A DNA stretch of 64,000 nucleotides from Zanthoxylum bungeanum (GCA_019454045.1 SKCR01021357.1:124001-188000); one strand, 5' to 3'. Positions 10,221 to 23,146 are shown, counted from the stretch's first letter. Numbers and translations: made by a program. Notes: generated by a model not told the origin, from the letters alone.

Positions 10221-12400
10221 CTTGACAACTATAGTCCAACTATAAAGTCAACGATGTTATGGGTACAGTCAAACTGTTACAAGCAAAATAACAATATATT
10301 AGTCCAACTAATTATTAAAATATTGACGAAATAATTTTGAAAGACGCGTAAGGCTAAGTATCTGAACGAAATTGCAAATTCAATAATAGCCTCCCACTAT
10401 TTTCTTCAAGTCTCTAACCCTCTGTAGAGAACTCGGGAAATTGAATTTCCTAGTGGGCTAGGATCCCGTTAAATAACACACAACCTTGACTTTGGCCAAT
10501 AAAAGTTGTATGCTATTTAACTTAGGTAGATCTCTATGATCAATTGGATCTCATCCAATTCCTAGATCCGGTTAGGTGGACATCCAAGTCCGAAACATAT
10601 GTATAATGTCAATGTATCTATTACATTTTCCTAACCCTATCCTCCGATCATCTAGGCCTTGGCTTTGGCCAAAAACAAACCTAATGATTCCAGTTAAGCG
10701 GGACCCATTGACGAGGAAAGTTTCGTAATCAATGTCATTGGACAAAAAGTGATCTTGACTTTGGCCAATAAAAATCACGATTTGGACAAGACACCGATAT
10801 GCAACAAAACTCTCATGATTCAAGTACATCTCGATTGACAAAGGTCTTGACTTTGGCCAAACAAACCAATGCCAACTTCGGATCTTGAACAAGAATCATT
10901 CAATGGAAGGATATTTGCTTAATATAAATTGAGGGATTTTCGCGTAATTGGCAACCAATTTATTTATCTTTGTTAGGTCTCATCATCATACACCCTTAAG
11001 CATGCTTCTAAAACATCATAAAGCGCGTAAAGTAAATTAATAGTGATATGCGGATGGATATATAAACAACTTGTTCCTAGAACAAATCAATCCCTTTCCT
11101 CTCCCTGCTAGCACTATCTCTACTTCTACCCATTTACATAATACTATAAGAGAAACTCATTTACATTGAGGGGAATTAGGTGAGAAGAGAATACAAAGAG
11201 ATAAAGAGATAAGGCTGGACACGCAGGTCAATTTATAAATTCCAAATTTACAATAATTTCTAAAATTACCATTTCCCTTCTAATATCCATCCGATATACA
11301 CTATTCATTCATCACATACATATATATTCAAACAAGACATGCTTTTACAACCAATCTAATCCAATTAATTAGTCTTTGTTTAAGTGATCATCCAATGTTC
11401 AAACAACGGTTTGATTTTGCGCGAGTCCAACTCGATTGAGAATAAGTACATAAGGTACGAATTCGCGAATTATATCGAACTACTTATTAAATCTAATTTA
11501 ATTCGTATTCAATACTAATTCAATTATTTAATTCCAAATTAAATGTTTACACTTTTAATGTGCTTTAAAGACTTAGATTCTAAATCTAATTCTATTGGGT
11601 CTCAAAGCCCAACTAACATCCAATGTTTAATTTAATTCAAGTCAAATGGGCTTTCAATTGATTTATTAAGGCTTGGGCTTTGGTCAATGTGGGTCAAACC
11701 AATTACCAAGCCCAAATAAGGAATCACCCTTAAATGCCATAAAACCAATTTTAAGCCCATAAGGCCCAATTAAATTTTTAAAGCCCATTATATTATATTT
11801 GGACTTAATGGAGTGATTTAGGCCCAAATTGGATCCAATCCTTTTGGCCCAATCTACTTGGTCCAACCAAGCCCATTATGCCCAAATACAATATTAAAAG
11901 CCCAATTCACCAATTAAGCCCATTAATTAAATTTTAATATTCCAAACATTAAAGTCCAATTAATTAAAGTGTAAAACCAAGATTAATATATTAAACCAAA
12001 TATTTCAAAAATACCCATTTAATTTATTAATCATCTATTGTTCAAAACATATGTCCAACAAAAATCAAGTCCTTTTCATGTCCATGTTATTCGGCCAATG
12101 TAGTTTTGTGTGATTTTTTGTCGATTTGTTTCAATCCGATTGAATCACTAATCTACGTCCCATATACGTTTTAAGTCATCCAATGATCTTGTACACAAAA
12201 AATTCCAACACATCCCATGGTGACACCCATTCGGCCAAGGTTAAGTTTTTGGGGAAAAATCATCCAATGCATTTTTCTCAAAATTGATTCCATATAATAT
12301 CATTCTTATACATGTAAGCATACTCATTCATCAAATTTCACAAGAACATGCTTCAATCAATTTTACCCAAATTTTAACCTAAAGTATTTCATGCTTAACC
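10221..12400 (-). other. Long untranslated leader of the copia element
   Basis: These 2.2 kb lie between the PBS and Gag and contain no coding signal. Two motif clusters stand out. TTGACTTTGGCCAA or a near variant occurs four times, near 10484, 10660, 10757 and 10850. Some fourteen GCCCA (TGGGC on minus) words occur at 11600-11935, set in AT-rich DNA. Everything else appears unstructured. Confidence 0.6.
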
Positions 12401-12417
12401 ATGGCTCCATGATACCA
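12401..12417 (-). promoter_or_regulatory. Primer binding site of the copia element (initiator tRNA-Met type)
   Basis: On minus it reads TGGTATCATGGAGCCAT, one base after the LTR end. The TGGTATCA start matches the 3' end of initiator tRNA-Met used by nearly all plant copia elements. Confidence 0.8.
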
Positions 12418-12418
12418 T

Positions 12419-14344
12419 TGTAGGTTTTCTATTTATGTCCCAAGGAAAGATTAAGCATATGAAATACAACAAATGAATATATATATATTAAACTTGAAGC
12501 ATGGCGAATCATACTTACAAAGCTTTTGTGATGAAGAATGAACAAAGGTTTGAAGCTCCAAGTTCCTTGTAGTTCGGCCAAGGGAAGAAAAGAGTGAAAG
12601 CTCCAAGCTTTGTGTATTCCAAGCACTTTGATGGTTTCCCTATCACCTCCTTTGATCATAAGATGTGCTAGCATTAATGGAGAAAAGAAAAATAATTTCC
12701 CTTCTTGCCTTTGGAGTTCACGGCAAGTGAACAAAAAAAATGAGAGAGAGAGAGGAGAGTTTAATGATTTTTGTTACAAAAAATCAATTTATATTTATGC
12801 CATAATATCTATTAAATTAATAATAACTTATGACACAAATCATGCAATGGCTTAGAGTGTCAAACACTCAATTTCCATGCAAAACCATTGAGTGCATTGT
12901 ACACTATCTCCATGCAATGCATTAGAATTAAATAATGCATAATATGACATGTGTCATGTGGGCCCCACACGTTTCCAAATGAAAGTGGGCCCACGTGCAC
13001 TCACGCGTTCGGGTTCGATATTTCCGAAATACCGAACTTACGTCGCGACGTTAATTAAATCGAATTTAAATAAATAATTGCGCCTAGCGAAATATTATTT
13101 ACGTCGCTAACGAATTAATTCTAAATTAACTCGTTTGCCCGAATTAAAATCTAATTTTAATTTCGCGTCGAAATCGAATTTCGATTATTATATCGAATAT
13201 AATAATTTTATCGATTAATTCCAAATTAATCGTTCTCTCTCTAAAAGGCACTTTATCCAAGATAAAGTTTTCTCCGCAATTAATCCAAGATTAATTAAGT
13301 CCGAATCAAATATCATAGGTGAATCTTCAGGAAGCGACCCAAGAGATCTCCGGATATGTTGGCAGTAAATACGGTCGTCGGATAATCCGAACACGTACGT
13401 ACCTCGTACTACGTTTTTACCGATTCACAATACAAGGTTGGCTTCTAGCAAAGCGCCATGCCTACCCAATTCTCCAGAAATATTCTTATAGGAATATAAG
13501 ATCTATATCAAGCGTAGTATACCGTAGTATTGCGTACATCGATCCAGTATCGGACGATCACATGTTAGGCCTGGGGCTGGAGATGTGTCTGCCCGTACGA
13601 AACATATATCGGACATCAAGCAACTAGTCTCTTTAAATCGGACAATCCTGACCTGGTCATATTGTCCCGACGGTTGCAACCTTTTATAGAGTACTAGTTC
13701 TGTGTCCTGCGTGATCATCACCTCCATATGTCTGAAGTGATACTTCCATCTCGACATCACATCCAGTACACTACGATTCTCGATAAACCCAGAAGAGGTG
13801 TACACAGAACCGGTTAAGGTCCTCAACCACCAAAACCAAAGTTTACCGATTGTCGCAAGTACTAGCGATGTAAGTCTCAGGTTAAGACCATATACACCTA
13901 CCCTGATGCGGCCTCCCATAGACACGCAGACATACTACCAATGGGATTCCGCGGGGTCTATCCAGAGCGAAGCTGTTTTCCGTACCATCGGTAAAACACA
14001 ACCTCCTATCGCACTTGCATAAGTATCCAATACTTAAATATATGAGAACTATGCCGTTGTGCCCTCACAACGTGCACAAGCGCAATACTAGTCTATTCCG
14101 CATTATCGATGTCCGATCTCGATAATACTCCGACTAGGGATATTTAATGATTAAACCTTTATGGATTGATACTGTCTCATATCATCTCAATCCGGTATTA
14201 ATCATATGGACTTTCGCCATTTATATATCAAAGTAAATAATATTACAAAATGGCAAAAGGCAATTTCATTATCACATAGTTAATTTTGTACAATAATACA
14301 ATATCATTTACAAACAGTGACGCTATGGGACATAATGTCTAACA
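12419..14344 (-). repeat. Copia LTR, 5' LTR of the element above, 1926 bp
   Basis: On minus it starts TGTTAGACA (14344) and ends CTATAGAAAACCTACA-like at 12419; the plus strand reads TGTAGG...CTAACA. It is the same family as 39784-41761 and 61444-63468, sharing CATAGCGTCACT near the start and a long middle section. It sits immediately against the hAT sequence at 14345, so the copia element inserted into the hAT transposon. The 102- and 140-aa ORFs inside it are non-coding. Confidence 0.9.
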
Positions 14345-16053
14345 AAAAATAGAGAAGAATTTGCGAAATTAACTTATATGACACATCTTTCTTTAAGCTT
14401 TGGTGAAAAAATTCATTTTACTAATTACGTGCATAATGCTTTAAATCCTTATGCATGTAGAATGACTCGAAACACAACAAAATGTCATATTTTTAAATTA
14501 TATAAAGATGATAAAATTATTTTAAATGACATATTTAAGGAGATAAAAGGTCGTATTTCTATATGTTCTGATATTTGGAGTGACCATTGGCAAACACACT
14601 CATACATGGTGTGACTTGTCATTGGATTGATGCATCATTTACCATGCAAAAACGACTTCTTGCATTTAGAGTTTTTGATGACCAACATACTGCACAAAAT
14701 ATTTATAGAATGATGAAGGTAATTTTTGATGAATATGGTTTAGTAGATAACATTTTAACAATTGGATTTGATAATGCATCTGCAAATACTGCATCCATCA
14801 ATGATTTAAAATCCTTATGTGAACCAAATTTAGGGGGTCGATTTTTTCATATTCGTTGTACATGTCATGTCCTTAACTTATGTGTTCAAGACGGTCTAAA
14901 ATTATCATCACCTTTCCTTGATCCTATAAAAATGGCACTTAATTGTATTTGGTCATATTCTCAAGTTAGGAGAGAATGGATGAAGTTTTGTAAAATAAAT
15001 GGTATTAAACCGATTAAATTTTCAAGAGATGTTCCAACACGTTGGAATTCAACTTATTTTCTTTTATGTCAAGCATTTCAATACAAAGATGCATTATGTA
15101 GTTTTTTTTTCTCAACATGTTCAAAATGTCACACTTTATCCTAGTCAATGGGATATTTGTGAAAACATTTTAGATATTTTAAAAGTTTTTAATGAAGCTA
15201 CTTTAACTTTTAGCGGTGTTTATTATCCAACAACACATTTATTTCTTCTTGAAAGTTTGAATATTGTTGGTGCTCTCGATGAACATGCTGTGAAAGTAGC
15301 GATCATAATGATATTGTTTTGTTAGAAGCCATTACTGTTATGAATGTAAAATTGTTGAATTATTTTAGAGACATTCCTTTAATTATCTTATTGTTGTTGT
15401 TTTTGATCCTAGATTTGAATTAGAAGGTTTGAATGGTGTTTTATAAGCTTACTATGGTTATTCAGGAATATTAGAAGAAATTGATATTACAAGAATAATG
15501 ATGAAATTAAGAAATGATTTAATTGAGTTATTTAATGATTATATTGTAAGATATAACTTAGGAACATTAGATGAATCTAGTAGTAGCGACCCGGTAATTC
15601 AAACAAGACTTAGCGCATGGGATCGTTGGTTATTGCAACGAAATAAAAAAAAACTAGGGATACGACAACTAAAAACCCCGAATTAGATAATTATTTATCT
15701 ATAAATTTTGAGTTTCCTACTGAAAGTTTAGTTAGTAAAAAATTTAAAATCCTTGACTGGTGGAACCGACATCAAAATATATATCATATTTTATCAATTA
15801 TTGCTAAAGAGATATTGGCAGCACCTATTCCCACCGTTGCGGTTGAGCAAGCCTTCAACTTGGGAGGTAATATATTGGAAGCTAGACGATCTTCACCCTA
15901 GAAGCAACAGCTTGTGTGGATGATTGGACTCGAGCTGATTTGAGACAACAAGAAGATGCCCCCGATGATTTTGAAGATTTGTTCGATAATGCATCTGCAA
16001 CAACAAGTGCAAGCGGAACCGGAGCTGAAGGTTCAACTGATTACGATGATTGA
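14345..16053 (+). pseudogene. hAT-family transposase (RICESLEEPER/DAYSLEEPER type), 3' part, frame-broken
   Basis: The plus-strand pieces read, in order: SICSDIWSDHWQTHSY; then 14587-15144 with VTCHWIDASFTMQKRLLAF, TIGFDNASANTASI and CTCHVLNLCVQDGL; then PTRWNSTYFLL; and a C-terminal piece up to 16053 with LDWWNRHQNIYHILS and AAPIPTVAVEQAFNLGG, the hAT dimerisation domain. It ends in an acidic tail before TGA. Stops and frame changes near 14615, 15144, 15325 and 15686 make it a pseudogene. The N-terminal BED-finger half was separated by the copia insertion and is off the window. Confidence 0.9.
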
Positions 16054-16350
16054 TAATTGTAAAATTGTAAATTTACAAAGGGGAAATGTCTTAAAATTGT
16101 AATGGAATTCCGTGAGCTTTGAATTCACTCACCCCTATAGGATACGTATGCAACTTAAATTTTTAAAAATTTAAGCTCAAGCTCTTCAATATAATAATTT
16201 TATTTATTTATAAAATTAATCTCATTTATTTTAATTTATTTTCGAATTTAACTGTGGAACCGGAACCGGCCGGTTCTGTTTCGGTTCCGAACCGGAACAA
16301 CCGCCGCCGGGTCACTCTCTCAATCTCCCAGGTAAAAAGGGCACATCTGT
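16054..16350. other. hAT 3' flank with AACCGG-rich patch
   Basis: AT-rich DNA is followed by a dense patch of CCGGAACC/GGTTCCGG words at 16255-16300, partly self-complementary. Such clusters occur near the ends of plant hAT elements, but I cannot fix the terminal inverted repeat or the 8-bp target repeat. The segment 16315-16338 is identical over 24 bases to 42262-42285 in the chromovirus LTR. Confidence 0.45.
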
Positions 16351-16419
16351 GGTACCCAGGGGTATGACATACCCCTGGGTACCCCCACCGTTGGATCACT
16401 GTCAAGTGATCCAACGGTG
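16351..16419. repeat. Twin hairpins (two adjacent near-perfect palindromes)
   Basis: Hairpin 1 has arms 16351-16366 and 16368-16383: GGTACCCAGGGGTATG, one spacer base, then its exact complement (16-bp stem). Hairpin 2 has arms 16386-16400 and 16405-16419: CACCGTTGGATCACT, loop GTCA, then its exact complement (15-bp stem). The pair is followed by an A-rich tract. Confidence 0.93.
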
Positions 16420-16422
16420 AGT

Positions 16423-18398
16423 AAAAAAAATATAAAAAAAAATAAGAAAAGAAAATCGGGAAAACCGGTAAATACAAGTAAAAAAAGCCCTCATCTCTCT
16501 CATTTCTCATCTCTCTCATTTCTCTGAAATCCCTCTCTCTCTCAAATCCCTCTCGTCTCTCCCTGTTCTCCTCCCTCTCTCACAAATCCCTCCATCTCTC
16601 ACGAACTATCCCTCTGTCTCACAAATTGTTTGTGGAAGCATCTTACATGAAATCGTTTGTGGAAGCATCCTACATGAAATTTGTGCCCTAAAATCGCCGA
16701 GCACGACGCCAACGCCGACGCCGACGCCTGCTTCTCCATCTCTGATTCTCTATTTTTATGTGATGCCAGAACTTGATTTCCAGGTTTCTTCAAAGCATTC
16801 CACTGTATCTCTTGATTCTCTTTTCTGGGTCTACTGAAATTTGGTTTCTTGTTCATGGATTGGTTAGGAGTTTTGATTTTGGTTTTAGCGTTGTTTTGTG
16901 CGTTGTTTGTGGCTTTTCATTTTGTAAATGGGTTTGTGGGGATTTGTGGTTGTTGGTTATTGAAACCCCCTGTTTGGGGGATTTTTGGACAAGGGTTATT
17001 ATGATAATGGTATGTAGAAGTTTTGTAGTGTTCGGTTGGTGAGAAAACAGAGGAAAAGTAAAGAGAATAAAGATATGAGTCATGTATTTTCGGGTCTATT
17101 ACTTAAACTAATAGTGTAAAATGTATGAGGTTATGTTTTTTTGCGCTTGTTCTGTATTATTTTATCCTCCTTGCTGCTATTTAGATTTCATTTAAATTAG
17201 TTTGGGTTGTGGATAGTGATTGTTCACCCGACAGCATGATAACTAAATGTACTTCCTACGTTATTTATATATTTTATGTGATGCCAGAACTTGATTTCCA
17301 GGTTCCTTCAAAATATTGAATTGTTTCTCTTGATTTTCTGTTCTGGGTATACTTAAATTTGGTTTCTTTTTCATGGATTGTTAGGTTTTTGGCTAAATAT
17401 GCTCCTTTTTTATTTGAATGCAGAAAACTCGCATTCAGATTAGGGTTTTTCAGTAGAAGGATTGGAGGATTGAAGTCGGTTTTTGAGTAGAAGGATTGGA
17501 GGATTGAAGTCGGAATTATTGTAAGGCTCTGAAGATAAATTATGAACCAAATATTTATCATGTTTATAATTTTTATCAATTTCTGCTTTTTAAATTTGGG
17601 GTTTTAAGTACATGATGTGAAGCAAGTTAATTTAAATTGAAATGCCTTATGTCTGCCTTTTTATAACTGAAATTGCTACAAACATTGTAATGTGTTATGC
17701 ATGGAATTTTAATTAGTGATTTCTAACATACTTTACTAAACTTTGCCATTGATGATTATGTTTCTTTGTTTATGAAATATTCTGCTTGGTATTCTGTTTT
17801 TATGAAACATTCTAATGTGTACACGCTTGGTATTCCGTTTTTATGAAATATTGTACTGTCCATATCATTGGAGCATTAGCCTTTTAGTGCTCGCAATCTT
17901 GAATGCTTTTTTTGTTCTATGGTATGCATTGCCCCAGATGGGTAATTTTTTTCAATGAACTGCAAAGGAAGAGAAAATAAACCATATGCGGTAAAGAAGC
18001 AGCTGTGGACTTTCATATTGGAGGTTTGATTGCTAAGTGGTCGTCGATTGCGTAAATATCAATAAGTTTGGGAACATGCATTGGATTAGTTAAATATATT
18101 TATATATGTGTGTGTATGAATGTGGTGATCATGTTATGCATGAATAATCTTGGCTGAATTAAATTTTGGCTTTAGTGTAATCTGTAAGTTTTGTTAATTT
18201 AAGTTAAATCACTTATATTCTAACCTAACCTAATCTTTGATCTTCATGATTCCAATAGAAGAAAAAAAAGATCTTTATTTAAATTAAATTCACCTTTGAT
18301 CTTCGTGGTTGTCAAGCTTTTTTCCAACTTTATTGTAATTTACTTATCATTGTTGATGTATTCGTAGTCCATCATCTCTATCATTGGTTGTAAACATC
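16423..18398. other. Left flank and putative 5' region of the MULE-like locus
   Basis: No gene is recognised. The stretch 16490-16620 is CT-rich, like a plant 5' untranslated region. Local duplications include TTTGTGGAAGCATC at 16628 and 16651. A block of about 110 bp starting TGATGCCAGAACTTGATT occurs at 16760 and again at 17279. The phrase GTAGAAGGATTGGAGGATTG is repeated in tandem at 17453-17510. The remainder is AT-rich. The Ulp1-like gene starts at the right edge, so its promoter and any 5' intron should be here. Confidence 0.5.
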
Positions 18399-21300
18399 AT
18401 GGTTAAACAAAAGAGGATTGAAAAGAACGAACAACCACATGGACCGGGCAAGCACGCATGGTGCTATTATTAGTAAGTTAATAGTTAACCAAATAGTGTC
18501 AATAGTTAAATAAGTTTATTTGATGATGTACATATAAAATTAATTTGACTTGTCTCCACAGCAAGTCTGAAGCAAAGCGGCTGAAAGAAGGTCTTAAAGT
18601 GACCAAAGAGGTATGCAATCAACTATTTAACTTTTCTTTGTTATTTAACTTTATAGTTTGATTTATTAACCTTATATATATTTGTTGATTTCACTATATT
18701 ATTGGGTTATAGATAAAAGGTCACATAGGAACGAATTGGAAGAAAATGACCTTGGAACAGAAAGTTGCTTTTGTCAACAAGTATAATAAGGAATTTGTCA
18801 AGCATGAAAAGTGGCCTCGTGGATTATTACGCGATCCAGTGGATAAGGTAGAAGAGAAAGACCCTGACTACAGAGGAATATCAAGATGCAGTGTCACTCG
18901 CTTCTCGAAAATGGTATCCAAATTTACTGTTGAACAAGAAGAAGCTGTAAGAGAGCTTGGATTTGGAAGCCTCTTGGGTCTCAGATGTGGGAGAGTGCGA
19001 CAAGATTTATGTAGATGGTTGGTTAAACAATGTGACGTGGAGAGAGGGATAATAACACTTAATGGAACTGAATACAGTTTGAATGTTGATACATTTACTG
19101 CAATTATGGGTATTGAGGATGGGGGTTCGAACTTTGAGACTTACGGGGACGACAAGGACATAGCTGAGTTAAGAGCCCGGTATTGTACTAGTAAGAAAGG
19201 GATCCCAATAGCAATTGTGATTGAGAGACTAAGCAGTATTACCACTGCAGATGATGAATTCTCTATTCTTTTCTGTTTGTTTGCTATCAGTACTATCCTA
19301 TGTCCTACTTCTGCCGCGTACATCAACCCATATTACCTGCATGCATTGAAAGATGTCAGCTCCATTAGATTTAAAAATTGGGCAACCTGGTGTTTACAGT
19401 TTTTATGGAATGGAGTGAAGAAGGTCAATGAAAACAAGACTTCTTCAATTAGGATGTGTTTTATTTTTAATGGTATGAAATGAATAACATTTGATCTCTT
19501 TAAATTCGTCATGTTTGTGCTACCACCATGCAGTCCATGTTTATGATTATGACATTTTTTTGTTTCGACAGATTTTCTATATGTCATCTTCTACTTACCA
19601 GCTGTCTTCACCGACGAATGGTTGGCCTATAATGCAGTGGACTGCTGTGGAAATAAAAAAATTTGTTCAATGGGAGAAAACATTTGGTGGTTTCGGGAGC
19701 AATGCGGTATTAAATTAAGTTAATAATTTCCTTTTATGGTATTCGTCAAGTTATCGTTAACAAATTACTTATTATTTGACACATTATAAATAGGTTCCCA
19801 TGAGGAAGGAGAGTGGCCAACAAGAAAGTTTTGTACGTGCGAAAGATTTCGATCCAGTCATGACAATCCTACAAAGAATTCAGGAAACTATAGGAGAAAA
19901 TGCCAAACAAACCTCGCAAGGCATGAAATTGATGGAAAATAAAGTGGACCAATTGACAAAAAAGGTTGATAAATTAGAAGAGTATTTGTTAGAGCTCAAT
20001 TCCCATGTCTATAGAGAACAAGCGCGTCCGACTGATGAACCGACGTCGGTCCCTAACTTTGAAGCTGCACAACCAGTCGATGCTAAGGAAGTAAATGCCC
20101 ATGATAAAAAAACAGCTACCGTTAGTTCGTCCTCTCTTGATGATTCCTTCAAGTTGAAGCAGAAGCTTGCAGCAGCATTTAACGAATCAATGGCCAACCC
20201 TCAACCATGCTCCAATCTTCTAAAGGATGAGGTATGAATACAAGCAATTATATGTTCTATTTTACTGTCATTGTTATTATTTGATTATCATTTATGACTT
20301 ATTTTCTGTCACGTAGTCCTCGATGGATATAGTTGGACATAAGGCAGAGGCTCAAGACTCAGACATGTCTTTAATTCCTAATCGGCCACTGAGAAACAGA
20401 AAGCCAGGCCCTTATCAATTGTCGCCATATGATCTTGTTTCAACAGGCGCAATGTCCAAATTTAAAGCTGGTCCTTTTTTGGTGAACAAGGCAGTCAATA
20501 CTGATCATTTGAAGATAATTCAATATTGTTTTAATCAATTCGCTGAGAAAAGGTACCAAATCATTTACCACCATAGACGGACTTATTTTCAATATATCTA
20601 TATTGGAATGAAAATTTTTTTAATTCCTGTTCGGGTTGCTTGCAGTGATATTATTGTCCGAACAAGTCATGAGCATATCACACGGGGTAGCTTGTTGTCA
20701 CTTTTGCCTGGTGAACCAGTTCAAGGCGAGGTTGTATCTATTGATTTTTACTGATTTTTTCGTATAAGTAGGTAATAATAACTTTCCTATTCCTCAGGTC
20801 ATTTGCATGAAAGCTGAGTACCTCACCATAGAGGAGTCTTTGAAAAGAACTACTGAACCAATCAATTGGTTTTTACCGACAACCTTTGCTGTTAGTATTG
20901 TTGTTGTACCATTAAAGCTGATTATTGTAATTTCATTGGTTTTTTTTATCTCATTCCAAGTCATAATATTTTTATCTCGATTCCATAATTGAATATGTAG
21001 CAAATGGCACTAGAGCGAAATGCACAATATGATTCGTTTCGTAGAGCTTCCCAATTGAAAGATCATTATATGTGTGATCTGCAAAGATGCCAACAGGTAC
21101 AATATATATTTTTCTTTATGCTTCATTTATAATTTTTACGTTACTATTTCTTAATTGCATCCTTATATCTTCTTTACTTGTCACTAGATATTCGTGCCCA
21201 TCCACGACGGAGATTTCCATTGGTATATGTTATTGGTTAAGGTTAAAGAAAAAGTTTGTGAGATTTGGGATTCTTTACGGAGTGGTCGGCGAGCGCGTAA

Positions 21301-22248
21301 ACGACAAAATCAAGTGAATATTATTGTAATTCCATCTTACTTTTTTTTTGTTTATTATTTATTTGATTATGTTGTTGTATAGCCAATGATTGCAGAATTT
21401 TCTATTTATGACCAGTTTATTTTCTCATTTAGTTGCAAGCGCTGGATGTTATCCACCGCAGTTATGTACTGAATACATTCCCAGAACCTTGGAGCTTCCT
21501 GTCTTTCCAAGTGTGCAATGGTATAGGAGTTCCAACCCAACCCAACGGGTATGATTGCGGGATTTATGTTATTACATTTATGGACACTCCGGGAGTCGCC
21601 ACCAGCACAACTTATCTGGTACGTGATGGGACTTCATATATTTACTGACTTAATCATTTTGGATGCAATAATCACATTCAGTTGAGGTTCTTGGTTGCTC
21701 TGTCTGGTTACAAGTTTTTGGTGTTTATTTCCTGCTACTTGATAATCTATCAACATCATTTCACTTTCTTTTGCTGCTGAAATATTTGTATGTTAAGCAA
21801 CACTATTGTAGTTACCATCATGACGAGTACAATCATGACATGTAGAAAATAAACTGTGTTTTGAGTGTTTTTGGTACATGATACCAGAACAGATCTTTAG
21901 ATACTGAACATTGGATTAGTGATAGAATTTTACTGACTTTATTGTGTTTCGATGCTATAACTATATTGAGTTGAGGTTAATGGGTGGTACATATATTGAC
22001 TAGTTTGCCTTATTTTATATCATTTGGAGCAGCATGACTCCCAGGAAGCAAGAGTGACAATAGCACTGCAACTGATTGACTCTCCATTAAATGATAAACG
22101 CGATGAGGTCTTAAAGTTAGCAATGGGAGAGTATAACACACATCAGCAGCTGATTTCAATGCAAACACCAAGAGGGAAACCTCCGAAGTTATCAGTAAGA
22201 ATCGAAAAGAACAGTCAAAAGAAAGGTCGTTTACGGAGAAAGGCTTAA
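18399..22248 (+). CDS. Ulp1/SENP-type cysteine protease gene (KAONASHI-like, MULE-associated), 12 exons, intact model
   Basis: Ulp1 (C48) proteases cleave SUMO or related modifiers. Exons read here: 18399-18472, 18562-18610, 18713-19472, 19534-19706, 19794-20231, 20317-20552, 20646-20730, 20798-20890, 21001-21096, 21188-21313, 21433-21618 and 22033-22248. Every intron is GT-AG and all phases match, giving 2532 nt and 843 residues. The N-terminal half holds a domain of the sort found in MULE-borne Ulp1 proteins; exon 5 has a coiled coil (VDQLTKKVDKLEEYL). The catalytic set is complete: His679 (DFHWYML), Asp696 (IWDSL), Gln746 and Cys752 (TQPNGYDCGIYV), with H-17-D and Q-6-C spacing as in yeast Ulp1. 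The C-terminus is basic. It is convergent with the transposase. First-exon choice is the weakest point. Confidence 0.85.
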
Positions 22249-23146
22249 CGTATGCGTTATTAAAATAGTTAGTTATGTAGTCAATGCATTTTGTATATCT
22301 TTTGAAACTGTGCAATGTAGCTGAATGCATTTTCTACATCTTTTGAACAATTCATTAATATGCATCTTAATGCATTTTGTATAATATGAGAAACTGTGAA
22401 ATGTAGCTGGAAATCACTGGATGAGTGTTGCAATGCTGTAAATGCACCAGTGCATGATGAATTGGGGTATTTGGGCGATTGTTTTTGGTCATCAGTTTAG
22501 ACTTTTATTGACTTTATTGTTTTATCTGGTTTTTACTGCTGTTTTGTTAACTGTTTTGGGGGCTTTTTCTGAGCTGTTTTGGTCGTATCAAAGGGGCTGG
22601 TCTGCAGGGGTATTTGGTCGTGTTCAGGGGCTGGTTGAGGGCAGTTATGGGCGTGGCTTCGGACGTTATTTGTGAAGGGTGTGCATGATGAATTGGGGCA
22701 TTATTTTTTGGTCATCAGTTTAGCTTTTGTTGTAAGAAAATTAAATCATTCCAAAAAAGTTAAATCATTCCAAAAAAATTATACATAAACTCAGGTGCAA
22801 TAAAAACATTTCCAAAAGTATGATACATTTGCCATTACAACATTCAACAGCACTGTGAATAGGTTCCAAAAAAATTGCCATTACAACATTCAACATCACT
22901 TTCAATAGGTTCCAAAAAAGTTGTCATTACAACATTCAACAGCACTGTTAAGAGGTTCCAAAAAAATTGTCATTACAACATCCATCATGCTTATTACGTA
23001 CTAATTACAACAAAAATGTCATCCAATAACGAAATAAAAGACTACATGGAGTAAGGCCACCATGTACAGTTTTCGTAACAGCATTGTGAAGAGGTTCCAA
23101 AAAAATTATTGTCACTACCGAAACCTGCAAAAGTATTTATGTGCAT
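22249..23146. other. Spacer between convergent MULE genes with 46-bp repeats
   Basis: A direct repeat of about 45 bp beginning GTGCATGATGAATTGGGG occurs at 22450 and 22681. At 22800-23000 there are about four units, 46 bp apart (anchors GGTTCC at 22862, 22908 and 22954), sharing CATTACAACATTCAACA. These may be the 3' ends of both genes. No coding signal. Confidence 0.6.

Noticed and set aside
13319..14022. ORFs inside the copia LTR (102, 140 and 74 aa)
   Set aside because: They lie wholly within an LTR and are not conserved as open frames in the other LTR copies of the family.
16226..17083. Several 80-100-aa ORFs between the hAT remnant and the Ulp1-like gene
   Set aside because: No domain, low-complexity composition, overlapping on both strands; one overlaps the palindromes.
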